A stretch of 64,000 nucleotides of DNA from contig JAUJMO010000003.1 of NCBI GenBank assembly GCA_030446805.1, forward strand, positions 1 to 64,000. Direction: 5' to 3'. The position numbers and the translations under genes were made by a program. The notes under the pieces were generated by a model. It was not told the origin of the DNA. It did not search any database and saw only the letters and a program-made list of their open reading frames with translations. Position 1 is the first letter of the stretch. Every line of letters starts with the position of its first letter. This stretch comes from Caulobacteraceae bacterium. GTDB lineage: Bacteria > Pseudomonadota > Alphaproteobacteria > Caulobacterales > Caulobacteraceae. Below, piece by piece: positions 45,731 through 58,060 of the stretch.

Positions 45731-48433
45731 TCAGGCCACCAAGGCCTTGAGCCGGTACAGCGCCTCCAGCGCCTCTCGTGGGCTCATCCCGTCAGGGTCG
45801 ACAGCCGCCAGCGCCGCTTCGACCTTGCTGGGCTGAGGCGCCGCCGCGGGCGTCTCCCGCGCCGCCGCGAACAAGGGCAGGTCGTCCAGCTTCGCGGGCG
45901 ACCCCGTCCCTTCCAGCCGCTCCAGCACCTCGCGCGCCCGAGCCACCACGGGGGCGGGCACCCCCGCCAGCTTGGCCACCTGGACGCCATAGCTCTTGTC
46001 GGCCGCGCCCGGCCCCGCCTCGTGCAGGAACACCAGCTCGCCGTTCCATTCCCGCGCCCGCATGGACAGGTTGCCGACATGGGCCAGCCGCCCCTCCAGC
46101 CGCGCCAGTTCGTGATAGTGGGTCGCGAACAGCGCGCGGCAGCGGTTGGCGTCGTGGAGCGCCTCGGCGCACGCCCAGGCGATCGCCAGCCCGTCGTAGG
46201 TGGCCGTGCCGCGCCCGATCTCATCCAGAACCACCAGCGACCGCTCCGTAGCCTGGGTCAGGATGGCCGCCGTCTCGACCATCTCCGTCATGAACGTCGA
46301 GCGCCCTCGCGCCAGGTCGTCTCCGGCCCCCACGCGGCTGAACAGCCGGTCCACCGCGCCCAAGCGCAGCGATTTGGCCGGCACATAGCACCCGGCCTGC
46401 GCGAGCACGGCCAGGAGCGCGTTCTGGCGCAGAAAGGTCGATTTGCCCGCCATATTGGGCCCGGTCACCATGGCTAGGCGGGGGCATCCCCGCCCCGATC
46501 CGTCCAGCCGGCAGTCGTTGGGCGTGAAGGCGCCCCCGCCCTTCCGTACCGCCGCCTCGACCACCGAGTGCCGCGCCGCCTCCGCCTCGAAAGCGGTCGA
46601 GCCGTCCACCACCGGCCGCACCGCCCCCACCTCTTCGGCCCACTCCGCCCCGCCCGCGGCCACGTCCAGCCGCGCCAGCATCTCCGCGGCCGCCTGGATG
46701 GCGGGCGCGCACGCCTGCGCGCGCGCCCGCATCGCCTCGAAGGTCTCCAACTCGATCGCGAGCGCCCGATCCGCGGCCTGGGCGATCCTGGCGTCCAGCT
46801 CGGCCAGCTCCACCGTGGTGAAGCGCACCTGGTTGGCCATGGTCTGCCGATGGATGAATTGCGCGTTCAGCGGCGGTCGCAGCAGCGGCTCGCCCGCCTT
46901 GGCGCCGGCCTCCACGAAATAACCCAACACCGCATTGTGCCGGACACGCAGCGCCACGCCCGTTTCGCCCTGCAACCGGGTCTCCAGCGCGGCGATGACG
47001 CGCCGGCTGTCGTCGCGCAGCGCCCGGGCCGCATCCAGCTCCGGCCGATACCCCTCGGCCACATAGCCGCCCTCCCGCGCCTGGGCCGGGAGTTCGGGCA
47101 GGAGCCCCGCCTCCAGCTCGGCCGCGAGCCGGGCCAGCTCCGGTTTGTCCAACAGCGCCAGCGCGTCCAGCGCCCCCGTGATCTCCACCGGCGGTCCGGA
47201 AAGCGCCTCGCTCACGCCCGCGCCTTCGGCCGCGAACCGCGCCGCGATCTCCTCGCCAGCCCGCAATCCCGTCCGGACAACGCCCAGGTCGCGCGGTCCG
47301 CCCCGGTTCAGCACCAGCCGCCCCAGGGCGCGGGCCATGTCGCCCGATCCGGCCAGCAGCGCCCGCACATCCTCGCGCAGCCGCCGCCGCTCGGCGAACC
47401 AGCCCACCGCCTCCAGTCGCGCTCCGATCGCGTCCAGGTCCATCAGCGGCCGCGTCAGCCGGGCGGCCAGCAGCCGCGCTCCGCCGGCGGTGACCGTCCG
47501 GTCGACGCAGGCCAACAGCGACCCCGCCCGGCCGCCATCCTGCGCCCGGTGGATCTCCAGGCTGGCGCGCGTCGCCGGATCGATGCTCATCACCTCCGCG
47601 GCGAGAATCCGTCGCGGCGACCTGAGCGCGGGCAGCTTGCCGGCCTGGGTGGTCTCAAGATGCGCCGCCAGCAGTCCCAGGGCCGACACCTCCGCCGGCT
47701 GCAGCCCCCCGAACCCCGCCAGCGTATCCACGCCGTAGAGCCGCTTCAGCCGGGCCTCCGCCGCGCCCGGCTCCGCCAGCGCCGCGGGCATGGGCTGCAG
47801 GAGGCCGCCGGCCGCAGCCGCCGCGCTTACAGCCGCATCGCCCAGCAGCCGGTCGGGAACCAGCAACTCCGAAGGCGACAAGGCGGCTACCGCCGCCGCC
47901 AGGTCCTCCGGCGCGACCAGCAGGCTCTCCACATCGCCTGTCGACAGCTCCACGGAGGCCAGCGCGGCCCGTCCGGCCCGGACCGCCACGGCCGCCAGCC
48001 GGTTGGCGCCGCGCGCGTCCAGCAGCCCGTCTTCAGTGAGCGTGCCGGGCGTCACCACCCGCACCAGCTCCCGCCGCACCACCGACTTGGAGCCCCGCTT
48101 GCGCGCCTCGGCCGGGTCCTCGACCTGCTCGACCACCGCCACCCTGAAGCCCGCCCGGATCAGCTTGGCGAGATAGGCTTCGGCCGCGTGCACGGGGACG
48201 CCCGCCATGGCGATGTCCTGTCCGGCGTGCTTGCCTCGCTTGGTCAGGGCGATGCCAAGCGCGCCGGCCGCCTTTTCCGCGTCCTCGAAGAAGAGCTCGT
48301 AGAAATCGCCCATGCGGAAGAACAGCAAGGCGTCCGGCTGCTTCGCCTTGGCCGCGAAGAATTGCGCCATCACGGGCGACGTCCCCTCCGCCGAGGGGAA
48401 AGGGGCGGCGGGGGCCAGGAGACTTCCGTCCAT
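45731..48433 (-). CDS. mutS: DNA mismatch repair ATPase MutS
   Basis: A 900-residue mismatch sensor. The mismatch-binding F-x-E motif lies in FFRMGDFYELF, Walker A is GPNMAGKSTFLRQ, Walker B region is VVLDEIGRGTATYDG, and the FATHYHELARLEG segment is conserved. I use ATG 48433 (MDGSLLAP) and not the in-frame ATG 48 codons upstream, which overlaps rph's 3' end and adds non-conserved sequence. glnD directly follows. Confidence 0.96.
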   Translation of the reverse strand: MDGSLLAPAAPFPSAEGTSPVMAQFFAAKAKQPDALLFFRMGDFYELFFEDAEKAAGALGIALTKRGKHAGQDIAMAGVPVHAAEAYLAKLIRAGFRVAVVEQVEDPAEARKRGSKSVVRRELVRVVTPGTLTEDGLLDARGANRLAAVAVRAGRAALASVELSTGDVESLLVAPEDLAAAVAALSPSELLVPDRLLGDAAVSAAAAAGGLLQPMPAALAEPGAAEARLKRLYGVDTLAGFGGLQPAEVSALGLLAAHLETTQAGKLPALRSPRRILAAEVMSIDPATRASLEIHRAQDGGRAGSLLACVDRTVTAGGARLLAARLTRPLMDLDAIGARLEAVGWFAERRRLREDVRALLAGSGDMARALGRLVLNRGGPRDLGVVRTGLRAGEEIAARFAAEGAGVSEALSGPPVEITGALDALALLDKPELARLAAELEAGLLPELPAQAREGGYVAEGYRPELDAARALRDDSRRVIAALETRLQGETGVALRVRHNAVLGYFVEAGAKAGEPLLRPPLNAQFIHRQTMANQVRFTTVELAELDARIAQAADRALAIELETFEAMRARAQACAPAIQAAAEMLARLDVAAGGAEWAEEVGAVRPVVDGSTAFEAEAARHSVVEAAVRKGGGAFTPNDCRLDGSGRGCPRLAMVTGPNMAGKSTFLRQNALLAVLAQAGCYVPAKSLRLGAVDRLFSRVGAGDDLARGRSTFMTEMVETAAILTQATERSLVVLDEIGRGTATYDGLAIAWACAEALHDANRCRALFATHYHELARLEGRLAHVGNLSMRAREWNGELVFLHEAGPGAADKSYGVQVAKLAGVPAPVVARAREVLERLEGTGSPAKLDDLPLFAAARETPAAAPQPSKVEAALAAVDPDGMSPREALEALYRLKALVA

Positions 48434-48573
48434 GCCGCTGCTTACACCGTCCACCCCGGTCGTGGGGAGGCGCGCGGCGCCTTGGATGCAAAAGTGGTGC
48501 GAGCTCTCCGGCTCAGCTCGGCAAACGGGTCTCCGCCGCACTGGACGAGCGCCGGGACCGCCCCGGCCGCGGA

Positions 48574-49326
48574 TCACGTCGCGGCAGAGTTCCCGACTTC
48601 GGGGCGGCAGGCGTGTTGAAGCCGGGTGAGCTCGCCTATCCCGGCCTCGGCTAGGCTGAACAGCCCGTCGAACTCCGTCCGCGAGAAGCCCCGCTTCTCC
48701 CCAGTGGCCTGGACCTCCACAATGGCGCCTGACCCGGTCAGCACGAAGTTGGCGTCCGCCTCCGCACCGCTGTCCTCCTCATAATCAAGGTCCAGCACCA
48801 CCGCCCCGTTCACGATCCCGCAGGACACGGCGGCCACCGAGTCCGTCAGCGGATCGGCCTTGAGCACGCCCTCTTGCAGGAGGAAGCCCGTCGCCTGCCG
48901 CAACGCCACCCAGGCGCCGGTCACCGCCGCCGTGCGCGTCCCGCCGTCCGCCTGCACCACGTCGCAGTCCAGCGTGATCTGCCGCTCTCCCAGCGCCTTC
49001 AAATCCGTCACGGCCCGGAGCGAGCGCCCGATCAGTCGTTGGATCTCCTGGGTCCGACCGCTTTGCTTGCCCTGCGCCGCCTCCCGTCGCCCCCGCGTAT
49101 GGGTGGCCCGAGGGAGCATCCCGTATTCGGCCGTGACCCATCCTTTGCCCTTGCCGCGCAGCCAGGGCGGCACGCTTTCATCCAGGCTCGCCGTCACCAG
49201 CACCCGGGTGTGTCCGAAGCTCACGAGGCAGGAGCCTTCCGCATAGCGATTCACGCCGGTCTCCAGGGTGACGGCGCGGAGCGCGTCGAAAGCGCGGCCG
49301 GAAGGGCGCCCGGATGAAGTCGGCAT
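48574..49326 (-). CDS. rph: ribonuclease PH
   Basis: A 250-residue phosphorolytic 3'-5' exoribonuclease that trims tRNA precursors. Conserved blocks include [60 protein letters not shown] and [17 protein letters not shown]. Length is normal. It diverges from hrcA with 65 bases between the start codons, the standard rph/hrcA arrangement. Confidence 0.97.
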   Translation of the reverse strand: MPTSSGRPSGRAFDALRAVTLETGVNRYAEGSCLVSFGHTRVLVTASLDESVPPWLRGKGKGWVTAEYGMLPRATHTRGRREAAQGKQSGRTQEIQRLIGRSLRAVTDLKALGERQITLDCDVVQADGGTRTAAVTGAWVALRQATGFLLQEGVLKADPLTDSVAAVSCGIVNGAVVLDLDYEEDSGAEADANFVLTGSGAIVEVQATGEKRGFSRTEFDGLFSLAEAGIGELTRLQHACRPEVGNSAAT

Positions 49327-49391
49327 GAGGGGGAGTCCTTTGCGGAGCGGGCCGCGAGCCCTATCCTACCGCTCCTTCGGTCGCCACACCC

Positions 49392-50462
49392 ATGAGCCTG
49401 ATCTCCCCGGAAGCCTCGCTCACCAGTCTGGACGAGCGCGCTCGCGACATCTTTCGCCGTATCGTCGAGAGCTACCTCGAAACCGGCGAGCCGGTGGGCA
49501 GCCGCACCCTGTCGCGTGGCGGTGTGCAGCTGTCCCCCGCCTCCATCCGCAACACCATGCAGGATCTCACGGCCGCGGGCCTGCTGGGCGCGCCTCACGC
49601 CAGCGCAGGACGCCTGCCCACCCACGCCGGCCTCCGCATCTTCGTAGACGGCCTGCTGGAGCTGGGCGACGTGGGCGAGGACGAGAAGCGCGAGATCGAG
49701 GCCCGCCTGGCCGTCAAAGGCCGCAGCTTCGGCGAAGCCCTGGACGAAGCCAGTTCGGTGCTGTCCGGCCTGGCGGGAGGCGCCGGCATCGTCGTCACCC
49801 CCGTCCGCGACGCGGGGGTCAAGCATGTGGAGTTCGTGTCCCTCGGGCCCGACCAGGCGCTCGCGGTCATGGTCTTCGAGGACGGCACGGTCGAAAATCG
49901 CCTCATGCCCCTGCCCTCCGGGCTCACCCCCTCGGCCTTGCAGGAGGCCACCAACTTCCTCAACGTGCGGCTCCGCGGCCGCACCCTGGGCGAGGCCAAG
50001 AGCGAAATCCGCACGGAGCTCGACCAGGCGCGCTCCGCCCTGAACGCCACGGCGGCCGGTTTGGTGGAGGACGGCCTCGCCGCCTGGTCCGGCGGCGACG
50101 GCGACGATCGCTCGCTCCTGGTGCGCGGTCGCGCCAACCTGCTGCAGGACACCGCCGCCCTCGCCGACATCGAACGGGTCCGCTCCCTGTTCGACGACCT
50201 GGAGCAGAAGCAGCAACTCATCGGCCTGCTCGACAACGTCCGCGAGGCTCAAGGCGTGCGCATCTTCATCGGCGCGGAGACCCGCCTCTTCTCGCTCTCG
50301 GGTTCCGCCTTGATCGCCGCGCCCTATATGACGGGCCGACAAAGCCGGGTGGTCGGCGCGATCGGCGTGATCGGCCCCGCGCGGCTGAACTATGCGCGCG
50401 TGATCCCGTTGGTGGACTACACCGCGCGCGTTCTGGGGCGCCTCGCCGGCGCCGAACCCTGA
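49392..50462 (+). CDS. hrcA: heat-inducible transcription repressor HrcA
   Basis: A 356-residue repressor of chaperonin genes that binds the CIRCE operator and needs GroE to fold. N-terminal winged helix with [15 protein letters not shown] and [18 protein letters not shown]; DnaK-like middle and C-terminal [20 protein letters not shown]. No CIRCE inverted repeat was seen in this window; groESL lies elsewhere. grpE follows by 10 bases. Confidence 0.96.
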   Translation: MSLISPEASLTSLDERARDIFRRIVESYLETGEPVGSRTLSRGGVQLSPASIRNTMQDLTAAGLLGAPHASAGRLPTHAGLRIFVDGLLELGDVGEDEKREIEARLAVKGRSFGEALDEASSVLSGLAGGAGIVVTPVRDAGVKHVEFVSLGPDQALAVMVFEDGTVENRLMPLPSGLTPSALQEATNFLNVRLRGRTLGEAKSEIRTELDQARSALNATAAGLVEDGLAAWSGGDGDDRSLLVRGRANLLQDTAALADIERVRSLFDDLEQKQQLIGLLDNVREAQGVRIFIGAETRLFSLSGSALIAAPYMTGRQSRVVGAIGVIGPARLNYARVIPLVDYTARVLGRLAGAEP

Positions 50463-50472
50463 GGACCCTTCC

Positions 50473-51120
50473 ATGAGCTACAGCGACGACAGCCGGCCCG
50501 AACAGCTCGCCGCCGACGCCGCCCCCACGATGGACGACGACGGCGCCATGGAGTCCGGTCAGGCGTTGGAGGCGGAGGTCGCCTCCCTGCGCGAGCAGGT
50601 GATGCGCTACGCCGCCGAGGCGGAGAACACCCGTCGGCGGGCCGAAAAGGAAAGCAACGACGCCCGCGCCTTTGCGATCCAGCGCTTCGGACGCGACCTC
50701 CTGGGTGTGGCGGACAATCTCCAGCGCGCCCTCCAGGCCGCGCCCCGCGGCAGCGAGGATCCGGCCGTCAAGAACCTGGTGCTGGGCATCGAGATGACGG
50801 AAAAGGAGCTGCAGTCCGCCTTCGACAAGAACGGGCTCAAGCGCGTCGAGCCCGCCGCGGGCGACAAGTTCGATCCCAACCTCCACCAGGCCATGATGGA
50901 GGAGCCCTCCTCCGAAGTGGCCGGGGGGGCGGTGGTCCGCACCCTGCAGGCCGGCTATCAGCTCTATGGCCGCATCGTCCGTCCCGCCCTGGTGATCACC
51001 GCCGCCCGCGGGAGCGCCGCCGCTGCGGAGCCCAGCGCGGCCGGGACGGATGGAGCCGGCGGCGCCTACCCCGCCAACGACGCCGCGGGTCCCGGCGCCT
51101 CCGTGAACAAGACGGCGTGA
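50473..51120 (+). CDS. grpE: nucleotide exchange factor GrpE
   Basis: A 215-residue GrpE that releases ADP from DnaK. Acidic N-terminus, long helix (about 35-95, AEAENTRRRAEKE), and the beta-domain with DKFDPNLHQAMMEEPS and RTLQAGYQLYGRIVRPALV. The C-terminus beyond about 175 is Ala/Gly-rich and variable. Second gene of the hrcA-grpE operon. Confidence 0.96.
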   Translation: MSYSDDSRPEQLAADAAPTMDDDGAMESGQALEAEVASLREQVMRYAAEAENTRRRAEKESNDARAFAIQRFGRDLLGVADNLQRALQAAPRGSEDPAVKNLVLGIEMTEKELQSAFDKNGLKRVEPAAGDKFDPNLHQAMMEEPSSEVAGGAVVRTLQAGYQLYGRIVRPALVITAARGSAAAAEPSAAGTDGAGGAYPANDAAGPGASVNKTA

Positions 51121-51156
51121 CCCACACCTGAGTTGGTCCGGGACGCGGGGGCCGCC

Positions 51157-52083
51157 CTAAGCCGCCCGCCGCCGCTCCGGCTCGAGCGCCCGTGCGCGGA
51201 GGCCGTTCCGCCGGAAGTGGTCCAGCAACCGTCGCCAGCCGTCCTCGGCCGCGACGGCGTTGTGCGCCGCCCGGTAGTCGGCGTGGAACCCGTGCTGGGC
51301 GCCCGGATAGACGATGATGTCGCTCCCCCGCTTGCCTGCGGCCCGCAGCGCTGTGCGCATCCGCTCCACGCTCTCCAGCGGGATGCCTTGGTCCTTTTCG
51401 GCGTAGAGCCCCAGCACCGGCGCGTTCAGCTGCCCGACGACGTCCATCGGCCAGGGCCGCTGCTCCGCGCCCAGGAAGTCGGTCTGGGCCGGGGCCGTCA
51501 ACCGCCCGTACCAGGCCACCCCGGCCCGGAAATCGCGGAAGCGGGCTGCGGCCATCCAGGTCACCGCCCCGCCCCAGCAGAAGCCGGTGATCCCGATCCG
51601 TCGCCCATCGGCGTTCGGCTGCGCCTTGACCCAGCTGAGCGTCGCGGCGATGTCGCCCATCACCTGTTCGTTGGTGGCGGTTCCCACCAGCTTGCGAATC
51701 TCGGCGAAGTCGGTCAGCGGCGCCGGATCGCCTGCGCGGTGAAAAAAGGCGGGGGCCACCGCGAAATAGCCCGACTTGGCCAGCCTGCGGCAGACGTCGC
51801 GGATGTATTCGTGCACGCCGAACACCTCCGAGACCACGATCACGACCGGCTCTCGCCCGCGCCGGTCCGGCCGCGCGTAATAGGCCGGCATCTGGGAGTT
51901 GCGCGTGGGGATCATGACCTCCCCGGCCGCCACACCCACGGTGTCCGTCACGATCGGCGCCGCCTCCGCCGACAGCGCCGCCACGGCGAAACCGCCGAAG
52001 AACAGGCCGGCCAGACCCCGGCGGGACAGGTTGAGATCGGTGGGCTCGGAGCCCTCCGGTCCAAGCAGGTGCGGGGCGGCCAT
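51157..52083 (-). CDS. dienelactone hydrolase-family protein, probably exported
   Basis: A 308-residue alpha/beta hydrolase of the dienelactone hydrolase family. The nucleophile is the cysteine in GFCWGG (about 171-176), the acid is in YAEKDQGIP and the histidine in QHGFHADY. The N-terminus carries a twin-arginine-like signal (SRRGLAGLFFGG, then a hydrophobic stretch ending AEAAP), which suggests Tat export. ATG 52083 (MAAPHLL) is preferred over one 15 codons upstream. Convergent with grpE. Confidence 0.88.
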   Translation of the reverse strand: MAAPHLLGPEGSEPTDLNLSRRGLAGLFFGGFAVAALSAEAAPIVTDTVGVAAGEVMIPTRNSQMPAYYARPDRRGREPVVIVVSEVFGVHEYIRDVCRRLAKSGYFAVAPAFFHRAGDPAPLTDFAEIRKLVGTATNEQVMGDIAATLSWVKAQPNADGRRIGITGFCWGGAVTWMAAARFRDFRAGVAWYGRLTAPAQTDFLGAEQRPWPMDVVGQLNAPVLGLYAEKDQGIPLESVERMRTALRAAGKRGSDIIVYPGAQHGFHADYRAAHNAVAAEDGWRRLLDHFRRNGLRARALEPERRRAA

Positions 52084-52200
52084 GGGGAGCTCCTGGCGGG
52101 TGGGTCGCAGATGTCGGAAGGCCGCCATTGTGCCCGGCGGACCCGGCGGGAGTCAAAGCGGGAGCGTGACCTCCGGCCGCTCGCCCCCACATGGACGATC

Positions 52201-52764
52201 ATGACCAACAAAGGCCGCATGCGCCCCTGGAGGACACGCCCGCTCACGCCCGGCGAACGCGCCTTGTGCCTTGAGACCTTCGGCGCCCAGCTGGACCTGG
52301 ACCGCGTCCGCCTTTGGTCCTGCCCGCCCCTGGCCTGGACCACGGGCCGGCCCTTCTGCGCCGGCGGCTGGCTTTGGCCCGGTCGGCGCTTGCTCGTCTA
52401 CCCGCCGGGGCAGGCCCATGCGGACTTTGGCGAGGCGACGCTTTGGGACCAAAGCGTCTTTCTCCATGAGATGACCCATGTCTGGCAAAGCCAGGAGGGC
52501 GTGAACCTCCTGTGGGCCAAGCTCCGCGCGGGCGACGGGGCCACGGCCTACGCCTACGAGCTCACCCCCGGATGCCTTTGGGACGGCTTCAACATCGAAC
52601 AACAGGCGATGCTGGTGCAGCACGCCTTTCTCCAGCGACGGGGGCGCGGCGCCCCGCATCCGGAGGCGGCCTACCTCGCCGTGCTGCCTTTCGCGCCCGC
52701 CTCCGCCGTACACGACGAGGCGTCGCATCAGGCTCTTGCGGGGCCCTCCACATCCCCCACATAG
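52201..52764 (+). CDS. vgr-related, metallopeptidase-like protein
   Basis: A 187-residue protein of the alphaproteobacterial family often labelled vgr-related. It contains HEMTHVWQ (about 88-95), a zinc-binding HExxH-like sequence in which the second His is kept (H-E-M-T-H), and E-x-x downstream in FNIEQQAMLV. Opening LTPGERAL is family-typical. No signal peptide. The real function is unknown; a peptidase activity is only suggested by the motif. It precedes dnaK by 123 bases. Confidence 0.7.
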   Translation: MTNKGRMRPWRTRPLTPGERALCLETFGAQLDLDRVRLWSCPPLAWTTGRPFCAGGWLWPGRRLLVYPPGQAHADFGEATLWDQSVFLHEMTHVWQSQEGVNLLWAKLRAGDGATAYAYELTPGCLWDGFNIEQQAMLVQHAFLQRRGRGAPHPEAAYLAVLPFAPASAVHDEASHQALAGPSTSPT

Positions 52765-52777
52765 GCTTTGCAACAGC

Positions 52778-52799
52778 GCGCTCACGGCTCCGTGAGCGC
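52778..52799 (+). terminator. perfect hairpin between the vgr-related gene and dnaK
   Basis: A 10-bp perfect stem GCGCTCACGG / CCGTGAGCGC with a two-base loop lies 14 bases after the vgr-related stop and about 90 bases before the dnaK ATG. It has no T-run. It could end the upstream transcript or act in the dnaK leader. Confidence 0.45.
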
Positions 52800-52887
52800 T
52801 CTCAACCCGCGACCTGGGGACGGGCGAACGCAAGCGCTCCCCGGAGGCACACAGCCCCGTCCGCCTATTAGGAGTTTGAAGACACAC

Positions 52888-54786
<1,899 letters not shown>

Positions 54787-54797
54787 GCACGAGCGCG

Positions 54798-54822
54798 GCC
54801 CCCGTCCGGCATGGGCGGGGGC
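54798..54822 (+). terminator. partial terminator between dnaK and dnaJ
   Basis: A GC-rich imperfect stem GCCCCCGTCC / GGGCGGGGGC followed by TTTG. In a dnaK-dnaJ operon such a hairpin typically lowers dnaJ relative to dnaK. Confidence 0.55.
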
Positions 54823-54927
54823 TTTGCTCCATCTTCAAACCTTTGACGGAAACTGCCGACGCGTGGCGGACCAAGCTTGTCTGCTGACGCGGCGCGTCCA
54901 TCTATGCCTTGGGAGTGAGTGAACCGT

Positions 54928-56082
54928 ATGGCGCGCGACTACTATGAGGTCCTGGGCGTCTCGCGGACCTGCACGGAGGTCGAACTCAAGGCCGCCTATC
55001 GCAAGCTGGCGATGGAGCATCACCCGGACCGCAACGCCGGGAATCCGGACGCCGAGGCGAAGTTCAAGGAGTGCGCCGAAGCCTACTCGATCTTGTCGGA
55101 CGGCCAGAAGCGCGCCGCTTACGACCGCTACGGCCATGCCGGCCTTAACGGCGGGGGCGGCTTCGGCGGCCATGGCGCCGGCCCCGACATCAACGACCTG
55201 TTCAACGAAGTGTTCGGCTCGGCCTTCGGCATGGGCGGCGGCCAACGGCGCAACCCCAATGCGCCCTCCCGAGGCTCGGACCTGCGGGCCGACGTGGAGA
55301 TCACCTTGGAGCAGGCCTTCACGGGAACGGACGCCGAGATCCCCGTGCTCACCGCAGTGAGCTGCGAACCCTGCGAGGGTTCAGGGGCGACCCCGGGCAC
55401 CGCCGCCGCCGCCTGCCCGAGCTGCGCCGGCCAGGGCCGCATCCGGGCCGCCCAGGGCTTCTTCCAAGTCGAGCGCACCTGCCCTCGTTGCGGCGGAGCG
55501 GGTAAGACGATCGCCGATCCCTGCCGGGCCTGCCACGGGGCCGGCCAGGTGCGCAGACAGCGCACTTTGCACGTCAAGATCCCCGCCGGTGTGGACGACG
55601 GCTCCCGCATCCGCCTCTCCGGGGAGGGCGACGCCGGCCAGCGTGGCGGCCCCTCGGGCGACCTGTACATCTTTTTGTCGGTCGCGCCGCACGACATCTT
55701 CGAACGTGACGGCCTGGACCTGCATGCGCAGGTGCCCGTGCCCCTGGGCGTCGCCGCCCTAGGGGGTGAGATCGAGGCACCCTGCCTAGCTTCCGATGAC
55801 TGCCGCACGCCCGTCAAGGTGCCGGAAGGCGCCCAGACCGGCCGGACCATTCGTTTGCGCGGCAAGGGCATGCCCAGCCTGCGCGGCCGCGAGCGCGGCG
55901 ATCTGGTGGTCGAGCTGGTGGTTGAAACCCCCTCCAACCTCACGTCCAAGCAGAAGGCGCTGCTGCGCGAGTTCACCGAGTCCCTCGGCGAGGCTCAGAA
56001 CCCCCGACAGGCCGGCTTCTTCGACAAGGCCCGCCGTTTCTGGGGCGGCGTCACCGGGCAGGAAGAGCGGGAGCGGGCCTAG
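54928..56082 (+). CDS. dnaJ: chaperone DnaJ (Hsp40)
   Basis: A 384-residue type I J-protein. J-domain with HPD ([11 protein letters not shown]), Gly-rich linker, four CxxCxGxG zinc repeats ([32 protein letters not shown]) and C-terminal substrate domains. ATG 54928 ([10 protein letters not shown]) is preferred over GTG 54919, since the family begins MA(K/R)RDYYE. Confidence 0.97.
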   Translation: MARDYYEVLGVSRTCTEVELKAAYRKLAMEHHPDRNAGNPDAEAKFKECAEAYSILSDGQKRAAYDRYGHAGLNGGGGFGGHGAGPDINDLFNEVFGSAFGMGGGQRRNPNAPSRGSDLRADVEITLEQAFTGTDAEIPVLTAVSCEPCEGSGATPGTAAAACPSCAGQGRIRAAQGFFQVERTCPRCGGAGKTIADPCRACHGAGQVRRQRTLHVKIPAGVDDGSRIRLSGEGDAGQRGGPSGDLYIFLSVAPHDIFERDGLDLHAQVPVPLGVAALGGEIEAPCLASDDCRTPVKVPEGAQTGRTIRLRGKGMPSLRGRERGDLVVELVVETPSNLTSKQKALLREFTESLGEAQNPRQAGFFDKARRFWGGVTGQEERERA

Positions 56083-56198
56083 GCGCCCGGCGCGGTCTTG
56101 AGGGCTGCGCACCGTCCTCCCGCTTGGGCGGCCGGAGCTCGCGGAAACTCAGCGGGCTCCTTGAGGCGCTCGGTCGGCTGCTCGCGCCGGAACGGGCC

Positions 56199-57953
56199 CT
56201 AGGCCGTGCGCCGTTCGTCCGGCGCCCGGGTCAGCACCTCTTCGATCACGCCGTAAAGCACGTTGGGCCGGATGGGTTTGGCCACATGCGCGTCCATGCC
56301 TGCGGCCAGGCATCTGCGCACCTGCTCCGGCATGGCCTCGGCGGTCACCGCCACGATCGGGATCGCGCCCTTGCTCCCGCCCAGCGCGCGGATGGTTTGG
56401 GTGGCCGTCAGCCCGTCCATCTCGGGCATGTGCAGGTCCATCAATATCAGGTCGTAATCGGCCGCCCGGACCGCCTCTACAGCCAGCCGGCCGTTCTCGA
56501 CGAACTGCGCCTCCAGCCCGGCTTGGCCCAGGATGGCTTTGAGCACGAATTGATTTGTGGCGTTGTCCTCGGCCGCCAGGATACGCAGGGGCCGCTCCTC
56601 CTCCTCCACGACCTCAGGCTCGGGCTCCGCTCCAGCCGCCAAGTCCAGCGGCAGGGTGAACCAGAAGGTGGAGCCGCGCCCCTCCTTGCTGTTGACGCCG
56701 ATCTCGCCGTTCATGGCGGTTACGAGCTCGCGGCAGATGGCCAGGCCAAGCCCGGTGCCGCCGAACTTGCGCGAGGTGGATCGATCCGCCTGCATGAACT
56801 TGGAGAAAAGCCGATCGCGGACCTCCTCCGAAACGCCCACGCCCGTGTCCGTCACTTCGAATCGAACAACACGCCCGCCCGGAGCCGTGGTCGCCGAAGC
56901 CCGCACCTCCACCGAACCGTTCTCGGTGAATTTCAAGGCGTTCGAGATCAGGTTCTGCAGCACCTGCCGCAGCCGCGTCGGGTCGCCGAGGTAGACGCCG
57001 CGCGCTTCGGGCTCGGCGCTCACCCGCAACTCCAGATTCTTGGCGCGGGCGGTCTCCTCATAGAGGTTCTCGACGGCCTGCAGCGAGGCGCCCAGGTCGA
57101 AGGGGGTCTGCTCGAACTCCATGTGGCCCGCCTCCACCTTGGACAGATCCAGGATGTCGCTCAGCAAGGTCATGAGCGATTGCCCGCTCTCGTTGATCAC
57201 GCCCAGCATGCGCCGCTGCAGGTCGCTCAGGGGCGTGGTCTCCAGGGCCGCCGCCATGCCCAGGACGCCGTTCAGGGGCGTGCGGATCTCATGGCTCATG
57301 GCGGCCAGGAACTCGGTCTTGGCCGTGTTGGCGCGATCGGCCGTCTCCGCCGCTTCCCGCAGCGCCGTTTCCGCCGCCCTGCGTTCGGTGACGTCGCGCC
57401 AGAAGCTCATGGCGATCAGTTCGCCCTCCACCTCGACGCGGGTGCGGGTCCCTTCAACCGTGATCTTGCGGCCGTCCTTCCCCACGGTGGCCAATTCGAA
57501 GGGCTCATCCACGCCCGCCTTGACGAGCCACCGCTCGAAGCTGCGATCGTGGAACTCGGTCCAGCCGCCGTCGAACAGCATCGCCATATGCCGGCCCAGG
57601 ACCTCTTCGGCCGTCCAGCCCCAGAGCCGCTCGGCCGCGCGGTTGAAGCTGGTGATCTCCCCTGTGGCCGTGACCGAGACCACGGCCTCCGATGCGTGCT
57701 CCAGCACCAGGTCCACGCGGGCTTGGTTCAGTCGGGCCTGGCGGCGCGCTTCCATCGAAGAGGTGTCGGCGCCCCCGGCTTCCGTCCGGCGGATCAGATG
57801 CTCTCCGAACAGCTCCGAGGCGTCGGCAGCGGCGTAGTCGCCCTCCAGGGCGTCCAGCAGCAGTTCCAGCTCCACCCGGCCGTCGGCGCCGATCGCCTGG
57901 ACGAGCCGTTGCTGCAGCCGAGGGTGCCGCGTCTTCGCCGCCGGAATTTGCAT
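56199..57953 (-). CDS. PAS-containing hybrid histidine kinase / receiver
   Basis: A 584-residue soluble hybrid kinase: N-terminal helical region, PAS domain (about 80-190), HisKA with H221 (FLAAMSHEIRTPLNG), HATPase (NLISNALKFTENGSV, GGTGLGLAICRELV) and a C-terminal receiver with phospho-acceptor D506 (LILMDLHMPEMDG). No membrane helix. ATG 57953 is chosen; the frame is open upstream but that part is Arg/Pro-rich chance sequence opposite dapB. The phosphotransfer partner is not in the window. Confidence 0.9.
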   Translation of the reverse strand: MQIPAAKTRHPRLQQRLVQAIGADGRVELELLLDALEGDYAAADASELFGEHLIRRTEAGGADTSSMEARRQARLNQARVDLVLEHASEAVVSVTATGEITSFNRAAERLWGWTAEEVLGRHMAMLFDGGWTEFHDRSFERWLVKAGVDEPFELATVGKDGRKITVEGTRTRVEVEGELIAMSFWRDVTERRAAETALREAAETADRANTAKTEFLAAMSHEIRTPLNGVLGMAAALETTPLSDLQRRMLGVINESGQSLMTLLSDILDLSKVEAGHMEFEQTPFDLGASLQAVENLYEETARAKNLELRVSAEPEARGVYLGDPTRLRQVLQNLISNALKFTENGSVEVRASATTAPGGRVVRFEVTDTGVGVSEEVRDRLFSKFMQADRSTSRKFGGTGLGLAICRELVTAMNGEIGVNSKEGRGSTFWFTLPLDLAAGAEPEPEVVEEEERPLRILAAEDNATNQFVLKAILGQAGLEAQFVENGRLAVEAVRAADYDLILMDLHMPEMDGLTATQTIRALGGSKGAIPIVAVTAEAMPEQVRRCLAAGMDAHVAKPIRPNVLYGVIEEVLTRAPDERRTA

Positions 57954-58060
57954 CCACCGTCTCCCGGAGCCCGGCCCACGCCGGAGGCGAGCCCATGCCC
58001 AGCGCGGCATCTTGACCCCACTTTGTTGACGACAGGTGACCGCCGGGCCAAGCGGGGGCC

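Noticed and set aside
49327-49391. CIRCE operator upstream of hrcA
   Set aside because: No TTAGCACTC / GAGTGCTAA-type inverted repeat is visible in the rph-hrcA gap.
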